DNA from: Bugula neritina
Taxonomy: Eukaryota > Bryozoa > Gymnolaemata > Cheilostomatida > Bugulidae
DNA: 64,000 bases
Direction: 5' to 3'
NCBI GenBank assembly: GCA_964035545.1
Contig: OZ037766.1
Coordinates: 21,146,767-21,210,766 of the forward strand
Part shown: positions 1-12,542 of the stretch, in pieces
Position numbering within the stretch: position 1 is the stretch's first letter
How the letters are laid out: each line of letters begins with the position of its first letter
Notes under the pieces: model-generated
What the model was told of the DNA's origin: nothing
Seen by the model: only the letters and a program-made list of their open reading frames with translations
The model's database searches: none
Position numbers and translations under genes: made by a program

Positions 1-449
1 CCATAAGATTTCTAAATTGAAATGTGCACTAATACCAATAAACAAAGATACACAGTTGAGCCTAACTGACAAGAAAAAATTAAAAACATATTACTGATTT
101 TATTTAAGTCAATATAATGTGCAATATGTAGACCAACACAAATTGTTATCTATGCACAACAACTTCGATGTGTGGCTAGACTTTACATTCAAAGAAATTA
201 AAAGTTGAAATAGTAATTAGTACTGCTTTATACTGAATGCCTGCAAACTTACTTTATTATTGTACAAAATAAACTGTGCTTGAAAACAAGAAAATGCTAA
301 AATTTTAAAAGTAACTAATCAGCAGTTTTCCCAAACTTGCTATGCCACAAAAAACCACTGGTAAAATTTTATTGCTGACTAAATAATGCAATATATCCCA
401 AAACTTTCTCAATTTATTCAGCTTTTAGAAAAATAAATGGTTAACTTAC

Positions 450-1142
450 AACAGATTTAGTTTTACAGCAGACGACCACAACAGGAAACTCTATAATTTC
501 GTGTTTGTAGTTGTCAGGATTAGTACTGTCACATGTGGCTTCAAAGTCTATAACTAAATCAACAAATAGAAGTTGTCATAACATCATAAAAAATAAATGA
601 TCATAAGGATGCAAAATACCAAATTAATCAATTCGAACAAGAAACTGTTTAATTTACTAGGCTACAGTTACAGCAATAATCAAAGATGACCTAGTTGAGC
701 TTACCTAATATATAGTCGTATTTATGTTCTCTATCCACAGGCATTCTGGACTGAATCAGCTTTTTCTGCTTCCAGTAATTTTTTAACCGCTTTTTAAGAA
801 CATCTTTTGACCCTCTAAAACCCATAAGTATTTGAAGCAAAATTAAAAACAATTATCTAGGTTTATTAAATGTAAATTTATATAATAAATACTCGCTATT
901 GAACATCATTACAAATTTGGAGAAATAAAATGCTTTGATAGTTTATTAACTGACCCACAGTTGAGGCCAACAGATTCTAGCTTTTCTTTCAACTCCTCTT
1001 TCTTTAACTTGTTAATAGCTCCATTTATTTGTGACAATCGTTTAAAAACAGGATGGCCAAATTCATTTGTTTGACCAGTTGTTGAAAGACTATCATCTTT
1101 ACGTGGTTTTACTTTAGCACCTGCACTGGTTAACTCTTCCAT
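450..1142 (-). CDS. ERI1: ERI1 3'-5' exoribonuclease, N-terminal part (gene continues off the left edge)
   Basis: ERI1 is a DEDDh 3'-5' exonuclease that trims histone mRNA 3' stem-loops, 5.8S rRNA and small RNAs. Three exons are visible on the minus strand: 1142-955, 816-705 and 553-450, joined in frame. The first two encode a SAP-type nucleic-acid-binding segment (GAINKLKKEELKEKLESVGL, then SKDVLKKRLKNYWKQKKL). The third begins the nuclease domain with IDFEATC, which carries the first catalytic Asp and Glu of the Exo I motif, followed by HEIIEFPVVVV. Order and spacing match vertebrate ERI1. The ATG at 1142 gives MEELTSAG; an acceptor-like TTTTAG just upstream suggests a 5' noncoding exon before it. 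The rest of the nuclease domain (Exo II and III) lies beyond position 1. The gene is divergent from NSUN6. Confidence 0.85.
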
Positions 1143-2647
1143 TGCAACTAAAATATAACAATTTACCATGGGCTACAAATATTAAACAAATTGAATAGTT
1201 TGCTATAGAGATAGACTCATAATTATATAGCAGACAATTGCATTCAGCAAAATTATTATTAACTTGATCATTGAAGATTATAAGATGCAATAATATTCAC
1301 AATCATTACCAAAGTCATTAGGCTGATTAATGAATTTCTGCTGTAGCACAAGCATAAGATTATAACAATCATTTTTGCTTTTATTATCAATAGGCATAGC
1401 TATTAGTATTAACCAATTATTAATTAATAATAATATTAGTATTATCATAAAGTGATCACGATGGCAACCTTTCAAGTTTTACTGTGATTTTTAGTTATCA
1501 TGATTAAACCGACTTCAGTCAGAAATTTTTCAATAGCTATTATAAATCGATTTTTATTTTAATTTGAAATGTAAATTAAAATATGTCATCTTAAAGCTGA
1601 TCTTCACTTTTAGTTTAACTTTAAGTTTGTTTGATCATCTCTATTTTTAGTTTGATCAAAATAATCATAACCATAAGATTAATATTACTAATAATGTTAA
1701 TACTATTACTATTAGTATTAGTATTATTAATAGGCAAGTGGCAACAGCCTAAGTCAAGTCATGGCCATAGTGACAGCAATACTAATAATAATACTAATAG
1801 TTATAGTAACAAAAATCAATATCATTATGATAATATTAATTACAATAACTAGGAAAACAACACCCACTACTTAAAGTTAAACTAAAACTCTAACTGCAAG
1901 TTTTAGTTTAAGTTGACAGTTTGAGTTTTAAGTTTACTTTTAGCTTTCGTCATAGATGTTATTTATACTAATATTGTTTGGTCAGGTGTTTGTCTTGAGT
2001 CTTCGATTTCGGATTTGTTAAATAATTATAATTTAAATTATTATAAATGAATATAATAATTAAAAATATTATTATCATCATTTTATTAATATTATAATTA
2101 TTATTAATATTATAGTTATTATTTCAAGTTTTCAACTGAATGTTTTTAATCACTATAATTGACTCCCACAATCATTTTGATTAGTTTTACTGGTGTCCGA
2201 ATAGAAAAAGTACACCAGCCTTTTGGATTTTTGCAATGGAAAACCCAACTTTCGTAGGTAAGGTTGATAATTCTAATGATGATACTAATAGTCTCAAATA
2301 GGTCCTTCACTACCACGACTTTTCCTGAAAGAAATGTTGCAGCTTGACACGCGCGTGGTAAGGACAGCTGCCAAGGTCAACCTCAAGCGTGAGCTAGCAT
2401 TCTATAGACTGGAACTTTGCGCTTCTTACTCTATTCTTACAAACGGATTGTCACCTGCTCACACTTTATATTACTTAGGTGACAAAAAGTGAGCTACTTG
2501 CTGGTTGCATGATAATCAGAGCTTCAGCTTGTAGTTGTTGCAATGTTTGCCTAAACCCTAAAACTAAAAGTAAAACTGCGTTGAATAAAATTTAATCCTG
2601 CATTAGATACCAAAAGCATAGAATGATAAATATTTATGCAGGCAAAA
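1143..2647. other. ERI1-NSUN6 divergent intergenic region
   Basis: No convincing coding exon was found. The stretch should contain both promoters but I could not define a core promoter. It includes the array at 1637-1853 and AT-rich runs near 2030-2115. A less AT-rich patch at 2320-2480 has a 51-codon open frame beginning MLQLDTRVVRTAAK, without recognisable homology. Confidence 0.5.
1637..1853. repeat. ACTATT/AGTATT-type strand-symmetric array
   Basis: A run of ATTACTATTAGTATTAGTATT-like units changes into ACTAATAATAATACTAATAG units. Trinucleotides ACT, AGT, ATT and AAT alternate in 3- and 6-bp phase, so both strands read alike. Similar arrays recur at 25300-25860, 44340-44720, 45239-45322, 46605-47700, 59880-60130 and 63400-63860. 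Confidence 0.7.
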
Positions 2648-5600
2648 ATGAATAATTTTAGCACAATTCCAACTTTTCATTTTCAAGACCAAGAGGTTGC
2701 TTGTCATTTTACTAAGGTATGCACAAGACTCAAGAGACAGAGTGAGAGTGAGAGTCAAAACTCAAGTGGCTTAGACTCTAAGTTAGAGTTACTATTAGTA
2801 GCAGCTTGAATTCCAGAGTGATAGTGACTGTGGGGATCCGGTGAAATTTAAGTCTTAAACAACCATCATTCTCAGAATCAAAGACAGTTGACAGTATGAG
2901 TATAACTATAAGTTTGAGTAACTCAGTATGAGTATGAAATATAATAATAATATTATAATTATGAAATTCATTATAGTTATCGTATTAATATTGTGATACT
3001 GATTTGATAATATAATATTAGTCGTTAAACTTAATGATAAATATTAATAATGTAGTTATTTATTCATACTGATGTTCATGTTGAATTTCAATTTCTATTG
3101 CCTGTTGGCTGTTAGTGTTAGTAATAACTATAAAATTGATTATTAAAGTCGATTTAATTATTTTTCTACTTGCTCTTGGTAATCTTACTAAGCAGAAAAA
3201 TAATTATATCGATTTTAATAATATTAATAAATCTTATTACTAACAGGCAATAGAAATACAAATTAAATTGAAATTCAACATCAATATGAATAAATAATTA
3301 CAATAATTATGGTCACCTTTCACCGCCGTGGTCCTGCGCGGGTGGCGGGTTTTTGCTTGATACCAAGTTCTACCAGGCATCTCCATCGAACTCGATCTTC
3401 CGCATCTGCGCCATCTAGCTCGAGCCATCTAAGGTCTGAGTTTATTGTATCACACCATCTTTGCTTTGGTCTACCCTTGGGTCGAACTCTCTCAACTGTC
3501 ATTTCTGACACTCTCCGGATGTCTTCCTCGCTTTCTCTTCTTCTAACATGTCCATATCACTGCATTCGTCTTTTCCTCATCAGGTCTTTAATTGGCATCA
3601 CTCTCGCTTCTGCTGTTATTTCCTCATTTGGCTTATGATCCTCTAAACTGACATTCAAACTGTATCGCAGCATGCGCATCTCACATGATGACATCTTGTC
3701 TGCCAAGGATTTTGTGGTGGGCCAAGTCTCATTTCCGTATAGTAGGGTTGGTCTGATAGCTATTTTGTAAATCAGTACTTTGAGTTTTGTGGGCATTTTC
3801 TTGTCACAGAGCACACCAGACAGCTCTCTCCACTTATTCCAAGCCTTTGATATTCTCAGCTCAACCTCCCTCCGGCAGCCTCCCTCTTGTTGGATTGTTG
3901 TGCCCAAGTACTTGAATTTGGAACACTTAGGCAGGCTTTCTATAACCTGACTACCATACTTCTTCATCCCGATGTTTTCTTGGTTTCCAACTGCTGGCAG
4001 ATGCTCGGTTTTCTTTCGACTTATTTTCAATCCTGCTGCCTCTATTTTCTCTCTCCAGATCTCTAACCTTCTTTCTAATCTCTCTCTATTACTGTCGCAC
4101 AGGACCAGATCATCGGCGAATAACATTGCCCATGGGTTGTCCTCGTTTATGTCTTCTGCTAGGACATCCATAATTATGATAAATAGCAGCGGGCTTAGTG
4201 CCGATCCCTGATGTAATCCGACTTCGATTTGGATTTTGCTTGTCAACCCAGAGTCTGTCCTAACACTAGTCCTGCAATCTTCGTACATGTCCTTTATGAT
4301 GTTGATGTACTGCTCTGGGACCATTCGCTTCCGTAGGCAGTGCCATATTAACTCACGTGGTATAGTGTCGTAGGCTTTTTCAAGGTCCACGAACACCATA
4401 TGGAGCTCTTTGTTGTGTTCTCTGTGCTTTTCTTGCAGTATTCGGAGGCAGAACATGGGTTCTGTGGTTGATTTCCCTTTCTGAAATCCATACTGATTTT
4501 GCTTGATTATAACTAATTCTCTAATTCTCTGTTCAATGATCCTCTCTAATAGTTTGAGGCAGTGGCTTAGCAGTTTTATCCCCCTGTAGTTTCCACAGTC
4601 TAGTGGGTCTCCTTTCTGTTTATATATTGGTGTTATCGTGCTTTCTCTCCAGTCTGGTGGTATCCTTTCGGAGATGATATTGTTCAAACACGCTGTCATC
4701 CATGTAGTTCCTCTCTCTTTCAGCAACTTTATGATGTCAATTGGTAGCTGGTCTGGCCCTGTGGCTTTGTTAGCTTTCATATTTCCAATTATATTTCATA
4801 TTACAATAATTATAATGATAATGAAATTATCGGATTTACTCTAGAATAATAACATCAACAGAAAAGTCCTGGGCAGTCTACTGATGGTGATACTTTACAG
4901 GCACATTTGAATTGCAATATTATCTTAATTCTTAGCTTTATTCTTAACTCTTAAAGTCTTTTGCACAAAAAAATTGTAATATCATTAATCCAATCACAGT
5001 AATTAGATTTTGCTATGTTCTGATAGTATAAGCATTATTATAAGTTATAGTAGCAGCAACTAACAATAATTTTAATAGTCATTAAAATTAGTCAATGATA
5101 TTTTTGTTATTATTGTAACCATAATGATTTCCATGATGATTATGAGTTTAACTATTTGTTATTACTACTGCTTTTGAGTATGAATAGGGCAATATCAGTG
5201 TAGAAACTTTAAATATGAAAATCAATAAATAGCTATTACTATTAGCAATTAAATAATGCTATAATAATAATTATGATAATAGAATTTTAAAATCAGTAAC
5301 CATAACACTTAAAATTTAGTTAAATGCAAAATTATGTACGTTATTCAACAGTTTTTTTTTAGTTAAATCAATACGAACATTTAAAAGCTAACCTAAGCCA
5401 GCCACCAAGCTTTACGACTTTACGTTGTAATACTCTAAAGGAAAATGCTGGGGAAATTTTGAAAAAGGTGAACTCAGAACTTACAGCAATGGTATGCAAT
5501 TTTTATTAATTTATCAAGCTGTTACATATACGTTTCATATTTATTTTATTAATTAGGTGCCATGGAAATATTTTTGGTATAAGGAGCTAGGAATGTAAAT

Positions 5601-8600
5601 TTCTTTTAAATTCAAGTAATGTTGAAAAGTTAGCTCAACAAATAGGCTGCAGATGATTTGCAGTTGAATTGATTTTAATGCAGTGTTCAATGATGATGGT
5701 AACAATGCATTTTTTAACTACTTTGATTCATAGAAATCTGAACATAGCTTTAACGCTGCCTTGCATCCTGTGCTAACTGACTTGATAGTCATTACCAACT
5801 CTGGGCCAGCACACAGAGAGCCGGTATGTACAATACTTTATGTAGTCTCAGTATAAATTAATATTTGTTTTAAAATGCAATTTCTGTAACCTATACTGGC
5901 TATTAGTTGTTCACTTTAAAAACAGATTACTGTAATAACGATAAATTTTGATTGTGTCAACTATTAGTTAAGTCAAGTCTATGAGTATTGGGGTAGTTGT
6001 TGAGGCTTATTAGTTATGAATCTTTGTTTTAAAATTTTAAATTGTTTACTCTGTGAGTCAGAAAACTCATTGGTTCTTAATCAGAGGAAAATTTAAGATT
6101 TGGGAAGGAAATTTGTAATCTTTAAGGAATGTATTAGGGACATTTAACTAATTGATAACTATACTATGTTTTTATACCCTTAAAATATGTTAAATTTTTG
6201 AGGCTTTCAAATAAATAAAATAATTTACTTTAAACACACACGCGAGCACACACACACGCACACATTTTTTCCGGTACAGAGCTGAGTTTAAAATACTTAT
6301 TTCTTTTACAACTAACTGTCCTTATCTATCTAGGTTTCCAAAGAAGTGATTGTAGATAGGCTGTGTGGAATGGCTGTTCTTAGAGGTTCTGACGTGTTTG
6401 CATCTGGTCTATTAGCTATGTCACCTAGTAAGTATTAATAAATCTCGCTTATAAACAGTATGTTTGTGTTACTCACATCTTTTATTCATTGAAACAATTT
6501 TTTCTAATTGATATGCCATGATATGTCGAGTTCAAGTACATCACCATAATGTTTATGTTGAAGTTATTTTCAGAGAAACGTTGTTTTTTGGATTCTAGGT
6601 ATTTGTCAAGGGGATAAAGTGTCTTTGTATGTAGATTTGAGTTCTACCTGTTTGCGTGGCTCATTGCCTCCTTATGAATTTAAAAAGGTTTATCTTGGTA
6701 ATGGCACATCTCATTTTAATAGACACGAAGTTTTCTCATCATCTACTACTTTAAGGTAGGTTGTTTAGATTTAGCAGTTTTCTGTTAAAGAATACTTTAG
6801 ATTTCTTGCTACTATAAATTATAAAATAAAACAGCAAACTTGTAATTGTGTGAGCCTGTCATCAATTAATACATTTGATTTGTTTCTTGAATATTGGCTT
6901 AGTAAAATATATCTATTTATGATAGACTACTAAATATTTTTTGCATCAGGTATTTAGATTTTCTACTTGAGTGCTTTTCATTACTGCTGGTTTACTACTT
7001 TTCATAATATAATTCTAAATTTTTATTTTGTTGGTGGAAAATTTTCAAATTGGTAAGAAAGTGCATCAGTATTGTGACAATTATCTTGAAAGAGGATAAC
7101 TCCATAAATTTACCCCAAATATGATGAACTATTTCATTGACTACGTATTTTAGCGTTTTGTTAATGCTATGCAAGACTATTTTATTAAAAAGCTATCAAA
7201 GATTTTTTGTATCATATCAATCAGTCATAGCGTCATCATTTTATATTTTGAAACTGTCTCCAAAAGTTTATAATGACGTAAAGTTGGGCTAACAGATATC
7301 TTGTTTAAAATTTCCGCATTTTGGTAAAAAATTAAATTTTCCATCAAAAAACATATAACCTTCACAATCCACTTTCACGTAGCATTATGCTGTATTTGCT
7401 ATACTACCTCGCACAATAGTACATGCAATTTTTGCCATATCAAAATTTTCTATGTATGGTGGTAAATCTAGAATGATGATAATAGTATGGAATGTATAAT
7501 AGTCAGTAATAATTTACCCTGAGGTAAAAGCAGCAAGTAACTTATAGCAACTTCATGTTGTTATTTAATAGACTGCTTACTCTTTCAACATATAAAAGTG
7601 TGCAGTAATGGGCTAAAGTCAGCAGAGATTGCAATTACCACCTGTTTTAAGTTGGCACTTCTAATTGGAGTAAATTTATGTTATCGTTTTGTTGGTGAAT
7701 CTGCTCTATACACACACGACACTTGCTACATAGTCAAGGTTTGCTTGTTTTTGTGTTTATAGTGGCATAGGCATCAGCATGGAGGAACCTCTCTATGTCT
7801 CTCCCAAACTCAATAACTTTCTTCCAGATCTGGTATTTCCTCAGAATTTGCCGTCCTGTATATGTGCTCACGTACTCGACCCTCAGCCTGGAGAAACTGT
7901 TCTAGATATGTGTGCGGCGCCAGGTACTGTTACTATGGTAATAAGATGTCAAAGTGTACTCTCTGTGCACCGATTTCATCTGGCAGAGCCTAACGATATT
8001 TACATAGTTTAACACCAGTTGATAATGATAGTTGGTGATTTCAAATGTCTCAAATATTGCAATAACTTTTGCGCTTCAGTTAAGCTCTCATAAATCTGCT
8101 ATCATTCCTAAACAGTTACACTTTATATTGTTAGTTATCTTCTGACAGAATTTGCCACTGTTGAATTTGAACTAATCACAGTAGGCCCATTCATTCATAG
8201 GTCACACACATCCTAGGAATAAATAAGTCAATCTGGGCTGAATAAAGTCAGAATGTGATATGTTTGGTGGTAAACGTATGGATAGCTGAAATGTGTGTAC
8301 CAGATGCTCCATCATGAAATCTTCAATAATGTCCAGTACAAAAGTTCAAAACCGAATACTGTCGTGCAGTTTCTTCTACAGGTCTGTTTTGGCATCAAGA
8401 GGAAATGCCATGTTTTCATGCTCTGTCATTTTTTACAGGTGGTAAAACTTGTCACATAGGCACATTAATGCAGAACTCTGGGGTACTAATTGCTTTGGAC
8501 AAGGCCAAGAAAAAAATGGATACTTTGAAATCCAATCTGTTGAAAAGTGGCTGTACTATAGCACAAGTATACTGTCAGGATGCTAGCAAATCGGTCCAAG

Positions 8601-9853
8601 ATGGCTCTAGCAATGGTTGTATATATTTATTTGACATTTGTTGACTGAAATTTAATGCCTAAGAAGGTCATACAAGTTCACAGATAATTAGGCAATATCC
8701 CTGTGAGAAACCCAAGATGAAAATGGTTTTTTTTTAAATCGGGCCAAGGACTTATATATATGTAGCACAGAAGCAATTATGACTGGATGCTCTTTCTAAC
8801 ATCACCAAGTGCCTTAGCTGAGGATCGAACCCATATCCTCATGTTTACTAAGCTCTAACACTTTTAGACTACGGCTGCTCTTTAATGCCTAAAAGTTGAT
8901 TGAATATTCGTTGTACCACAAAGATGTTTATTCTTTAAAGCGGAAGTTTTGAATTCTAAGTAAGAATTTAAGGTTTTTTGCCGGGTGTAATATGATTCAA
9001 GCTCCTAATGCTTTCACTGATTTTTTGCAAATTTATGTTTCATATAGGCTAGGTAACTCCTAAAACCAAAAGAATGTGTTGAAAACTAAACCTTTTCAAA
9101 GCATATAGCACATTGAGTTATAGTAAATCATGTTTTTTTATTTCAACTTGTAGATTCTCTGGGAGTCCCTGGCTCCCCTCCCTACAGACCTGAAACCTTT
9201 GACAGAATACTACTAGATGCACCATGCAGTGCGTTAGGTCAACGGCCCAGTCTGTCTAACCCCATTACTATGAAGGCGTTGTCATCTTACCCACCTCTCC
9301 AGAGGAAGTTACTTATTGCTGCTGTCAAGCTGCTGAAAGTGGGCGGTGTTTTAGTCTACAGCACATGTACTTTCACTAGTGCCGAAAATGAAAGCCAAAT
9401 TGCTTGGTTGTTGGGAGAGTTTCCCAACGTCCAATTGGAGTCTCAGGTCTGACACCCCCTGTGTTTGTTTGTGTGACTAAACTGCTATTATCTGTGGCTG
9501 ATGCAATTATTCTGGTGAAAGCAAATGTCTGGTACAAAATTTGTCTTGTGCTTTGCAGGTCAAGCAAGATTACCAAGTTTGCATTCAAATAAGTTAGTAA
9601 AGCTTGTCCTATTTTTGGTATTACATTTGTTGTGTTGTTTAAAAGTTTCTGGCTAATATTGCAGGGAAAGTTTCACTTGAATAAAGGATCAGACACTCAT
9701 AGTCAATTTCCTGGATGCACACTTTCAAAGGAACAGCTAAGTTTTCTTCAGTCATTTCACCCAGCATTCATACCTTCTACTGCCAGTTGTATGCTGTCCC
9801 CGAATATTGACACTATCGGCTTCTTTATAGCAAAGCTTCGGAAATTTAGATAA
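2648..9853 (+). CDS. NSUN6: NSUN6 tRNA/mRNA (cytosine-5) methyltransferase, nine exons
   Basis: NSUN6 makes 5-methylcytosine at C72 of the acceptor end of certain tRNAs and in some mRNAs. Exons: 2648-2716, 5363-5491, 5734-5823, 6334-6427, 6599-6755, 7763-7923, 8439-8615, 9154-9446, 9665-9853. All junctions have GT/AG ends and agree in phase, giving 1359 nt and about 452 residues (human about 469). Exons 3-5 correspond to the PUA domain. Exon 6 ends within the SAM-binding loop LDMCAAPGGKT (around residues 227-237), completed by exon 7. Exon 8 has motif IV DAPCSALGQRP with Cys317 and motif VI YSTCT with Cys364, the two expected active cysteines. The C-terminus DTIGFFIAKLRKF is typical. Exon 1 (MNNFSTIPTF...) is the least certain: it rests on position, phase and weak N-terminal similarity. 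Its 2.6-kb intron contains an antisense LINE. A polyadenylation signal lies at 10222. Confidence 0.9.
3058..3303. repeat. Imperfect inverted repeat (foldback) with arms of about 100 bp
   Basis: The left arm, about 3058-3175, is nearly the reverse complement of the right arm, about 3190-3303. Shared blocks include TGTTGAATTTCAATT, TCTATTGCCTGTT, TTAGTAATA and AATTATTTTTCT, with a few small indels. The loop is short, near 3176-3190. The right arm directly abuts the 3' end of the antisense LINE in NSUN6 intron 1. Confidence 0.7.
3305..4800 (-). mobile_element. 5'-truncated RTE-like non-LTR retrotransposon, reverse transcriptase part
   Basis: A long minus-strand frame from about 4800 encodes reverse transcriptase without the upstream endonuclease. 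Motifs in order: KATGPDQLP, YRGIKLLS, QYGFQKGKSTTE, VFVDLEKAYDTIPRE, GLHQGSALSPLLF, then the catalytic FADDLVLC and FKYLGTTI. One TGA at 3557-3559 interrupts the frame where the family usually has Trp (..RRMQ-stop-YGHVRRRESEEDI). The same frame then continues to ATRAGPRR and a stop near 3320. A GRPKQRW motif in this tail is typical of RTE-type elements. With a single nonsense change, the copy looks recent. It sits antisense in intron 1 of NSUN6. Assignment to RTE is by motif resemblance only. Confidence 0.88.
6232..6266. repeat. (CA)n microsatellite in NSUN6 intron 3
   Basis: Short CA/CG-interrupted dinucleotide run, AAACACACACGCGAGCACAC and onward, in the intron between exons 3 and 4. Confidence 0.7.
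8735..8884 (-). mobile_element. tRNA-derived SINE-like copy, minus orientation, NSUN6 intron 7
   Basis: Read on the minus strand, it has a pol III B-box-like GGTTCGATCC (from the plus-strand GGATCGAACC at 8822) downstream of a degenerate A-box region, then a body containing AAGAGCATCCAGTCATAATT. A second copy at about 13440-13600 shares the core GCAATTATGACTGGATGCTC (with a 2-bp insertion) and the tRNA-like end. Confidence 0.55.
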
Positions 9854-10550
9854 ATCCTGGACACTATTTTAATATCAAGTACTTTGCTCAAGACTCCTTT
9901 TGCCATTTAGCTTTCAATCTTGTGATTGGTTACTGAAACTAGTCGATTTTATTATATTAAGTATAAATAGAAGAAAGTACATTTATAATGGTAAAATAGT
10001 CTGGGTTGGAATTTTATAAAATGGGTTATCTAATTAGTAGTTATCATAGGGATGATGTATGACCTTTGGTAGAAGTGTGCATGTCAATTCACAGTGTCCC
10101 ATATAGCTATGTATGTCAAGTGTTTATAATTATGTATATATTTATAGCTTGTAAAAATACTTTATTTAATCTGAAAATGCTGATGAAATATTTTTATATT
10201 TGTACATAATATAATATTTGCAATAAAGAAAATACATTCATAATCAATAGATATTTCTCAAGTGTGTTATAAAAATAAAATGTTAGATTCTTACTCCTCA
10301 ATACAATAACCTTGGGTTTTGGTAAACTTTCCACCTCAGATTGTTTTTCAAGTGAGATTGGAAGTTGTTCTGTATATTTACAATTAGCCGCAACCTTACA
10401 AGTGACAATAATAACAAAGCCGCATACATCTCACATCAGGAATTGTTGGTCACTCAAATCAAAAAATCAGTGATTTCTAATGGAATATCGATAAATACAG
10501 CTAGCATAAGAAATTCCTTGATTATAAAAGTTGGTTAGAACAAGGTCTGC
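9854..10550. other. Convergent intergenic region between NSUN6 and receptor gene A
   Basis: This holds the 3' ends of two convergent genes. I see no exon in it apart from the NSUN6 polyadenylation signal. Confidence 0.5.
10222..10227 (+). terminator. AATAAA polyadenylation signal, probably for NSUN6
   Basis: AATAAA within TTTGCAATAAAGAAAATAC, about 370 bases after the NSUN6 stop. Assigned by position only. Confidence 0.45.
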
Positions 10551-12542
10551 TTAAGAAAGCTGAGAACTGTTTACATTGGTAAAGTTCCCAATAGCCATTA
10601 CAGGGTCTATGGTTTGATCCATTATTATGTAGTAAGTCACCATCAGACCAACAAGCTAGGTGGCGGAAAATAAAAATGAAAGCATGTTATATATAATTAT
10701 AATTCCATGTAAAATATTTAATAGGTCTACCTGATAAAGTTTTATTTATTACCTGCATATGTTATATAGCAAAATATAATGACAGCTCATATATACCATC
10801 ATTGGGTATAACTAATGTAGGCGTAATCAATGAATTATTAATCTTGCATATAGTTGTAGGTGAACTGTTAAAAGAGTGTTAATAAAATGTCGTGCATCTA
10901 TGATCTGTGGCTGTTCTAAATTTTAAAAAGTTGGTGTATAGGTTTAATGCTCCATTTAAATTCAATGTTTATGCTTTTACAATATAAAATGTCAGTTTTA
11001 TCAATTAATGCTAGTTTTTCCTTAACTATTCAGTTAAATTTATAAAATAGCATGATTAATAACTTATGCATGCACCTGTGTTGAAATATCGCGCTTTGAT
11101 AAAACTAAAAATAAGGTATAGTTACTGTTGGATTACTATTGAAATGCTGATGACATAATCTGTTGTCTAAACAATTGCACAGTGGTTGTTGTTAAACTAA
11201 CATCGAAAAAACTACAAATGTAGGCACATGAAACTATTAGTTGCAATATTTATACTCACTGTCAGTCCCAACTCTTTATTAACTGCTACTAATCCCATTG
11301 CAGAAAAACCTTGTGCCTCACTTGCTTGCCTCATAAACAATTGCATCTAAAAGATGAAGTGTGCAAAAAGTCTTAACATTTACATGCTTTATTTTTATAT
11401 TTCAAATTCTGACTTCATTGCTAAAGCATTATACAGAGTGTGTGATCGCTATAACCTGATATTGCTGATCAATGTTGACATCCAATCCTGGCGTATACAA
11501 GTTCATCAGAGCTCTATGACAGTTTTTTGTCTAAAATAAAATTACATTTATAATGTTTTTTATTCTCATTTAATTCATTTTTGCACTTTTGCTGATGATT
11601 TCAGATAATGATTTATAGACTCACAGAGTCGGCCATCCTGTCGCATATAAATATTATCAGCATCATCAGTCCTACCCGGGTCACTGTAAACAGCGTGTAT
11701 AAAAACCACACTGCTGCTGTCAACTCCACCAGCTTAAGATAGGAGACTGTGTAAATCATCATCAGCACTGCTATAGTGCTACACAGAAACAATATTCCCA
11801 ACAGCAGTCTCATGTGATGGTTAGCACTTTCAATGACTTTACATAACTGTAAGTGCAGACTTCGATATGTATGCAAATTTTCCAAAACTTGTTTACAAGA
11901 ATTTTCCGCATCTTCTTCAAGCTTTTCATTAAACTTCGAGACAAGAACCCAGAGGGTATAAGCTGTGTAACTGATGTAACCAGAAATGAATACCCAGTGA
12001 AAGTTGGGAAGGTTAGACAATATAAAAAACCACACTCTAGATGACTGTTTGTAATATGCAGCTAACATGGGGTCTTTTAAAGATGTATCTATTACATCAT
12101 ATACTGCTGCTGCTGATGGCACGATTCCAAAAATCCAGCATAGTATCACAAAAACACTCCTTTTTACTTTAAAACTCTTTGAACTAGGCAGAATATTAAA
12201 GTGTATTCCTTGTAGCATAGTAGTGTATTTGCCAAGTTCATTGTGATATTTCCTTATCCCATTTTGCCAATGACAATAAAACAAAAGAATAACATTACAG
12301 AGAGCAGTTTCAACCAGCCACATCAAAGTACTAATTAGAGAAATCTTTTGTATTAGACCATTATCAGCTGGCCAGCTTTCCACAAACATAATCAGCACAA
12401 TAATCGGAACACAACAAATAAGCAAATGATAAGCAGACGATAAATATCGAAGCCATGTCCTTTGGATCTTGCTGGCTGGTCCAGAAAACACTCCGATCAC
12501 CATTAAACTGTATAACATTACTTTATCTATTGCTGTCTCCAT
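10551..12542 (-). CDS. Gustatory-receptor-like seven-helix protein A
   Basis: Members of the insect gustatory receptor/GRL superfamily are seven-helix membrane proteins, unrelated to GPCRs, that form or are thought to form ligand-gated channels. Exons (minus): 12542-11625, 11530-11456, 11346-11260, 10655-10551, all phase 0, about 394 residues. Exon 1 holds six hydrophobic segments, for example around HLLICCVPIIVLIMF and GILFLCSTIAVLMMIY. Exon 4 holds the seventh, LVGLMVTYYIIMDQ, which matches the family's C-terminal TYhhhhhQ signature. The large first exon followed by three short phase-0 exons encoding the C-terminus is also typical of the family. I start at the ATG at 12542 (METAIDK). The donor after exon 2 (CAG|GTTATA) is weak. 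Ligand unknown. It is a close relative of receptor gene B immediately upstream. Confidence 0.82.

Noticed and set aside
1631-1852. 73-codon open frame rich in Ile/Leu then Asn/Ser/Tyr
   Set aside because: It is a translation of the trinucleotide array, and its composition follows the repeat.
2328-2484. Short plus-strand frame MLQLDTRVVRTAAK... as an alternative NSUN6 first exon or small gene
   Set aside because: It has no resemblance to NSUN6 and no donor in the right phase. The exon at 2648-2716 fits better.
11853-12044. Plus-strand frame opposite receptor A
   Set aside because: A shadow of the receptor exon on the other strand, with no homology.
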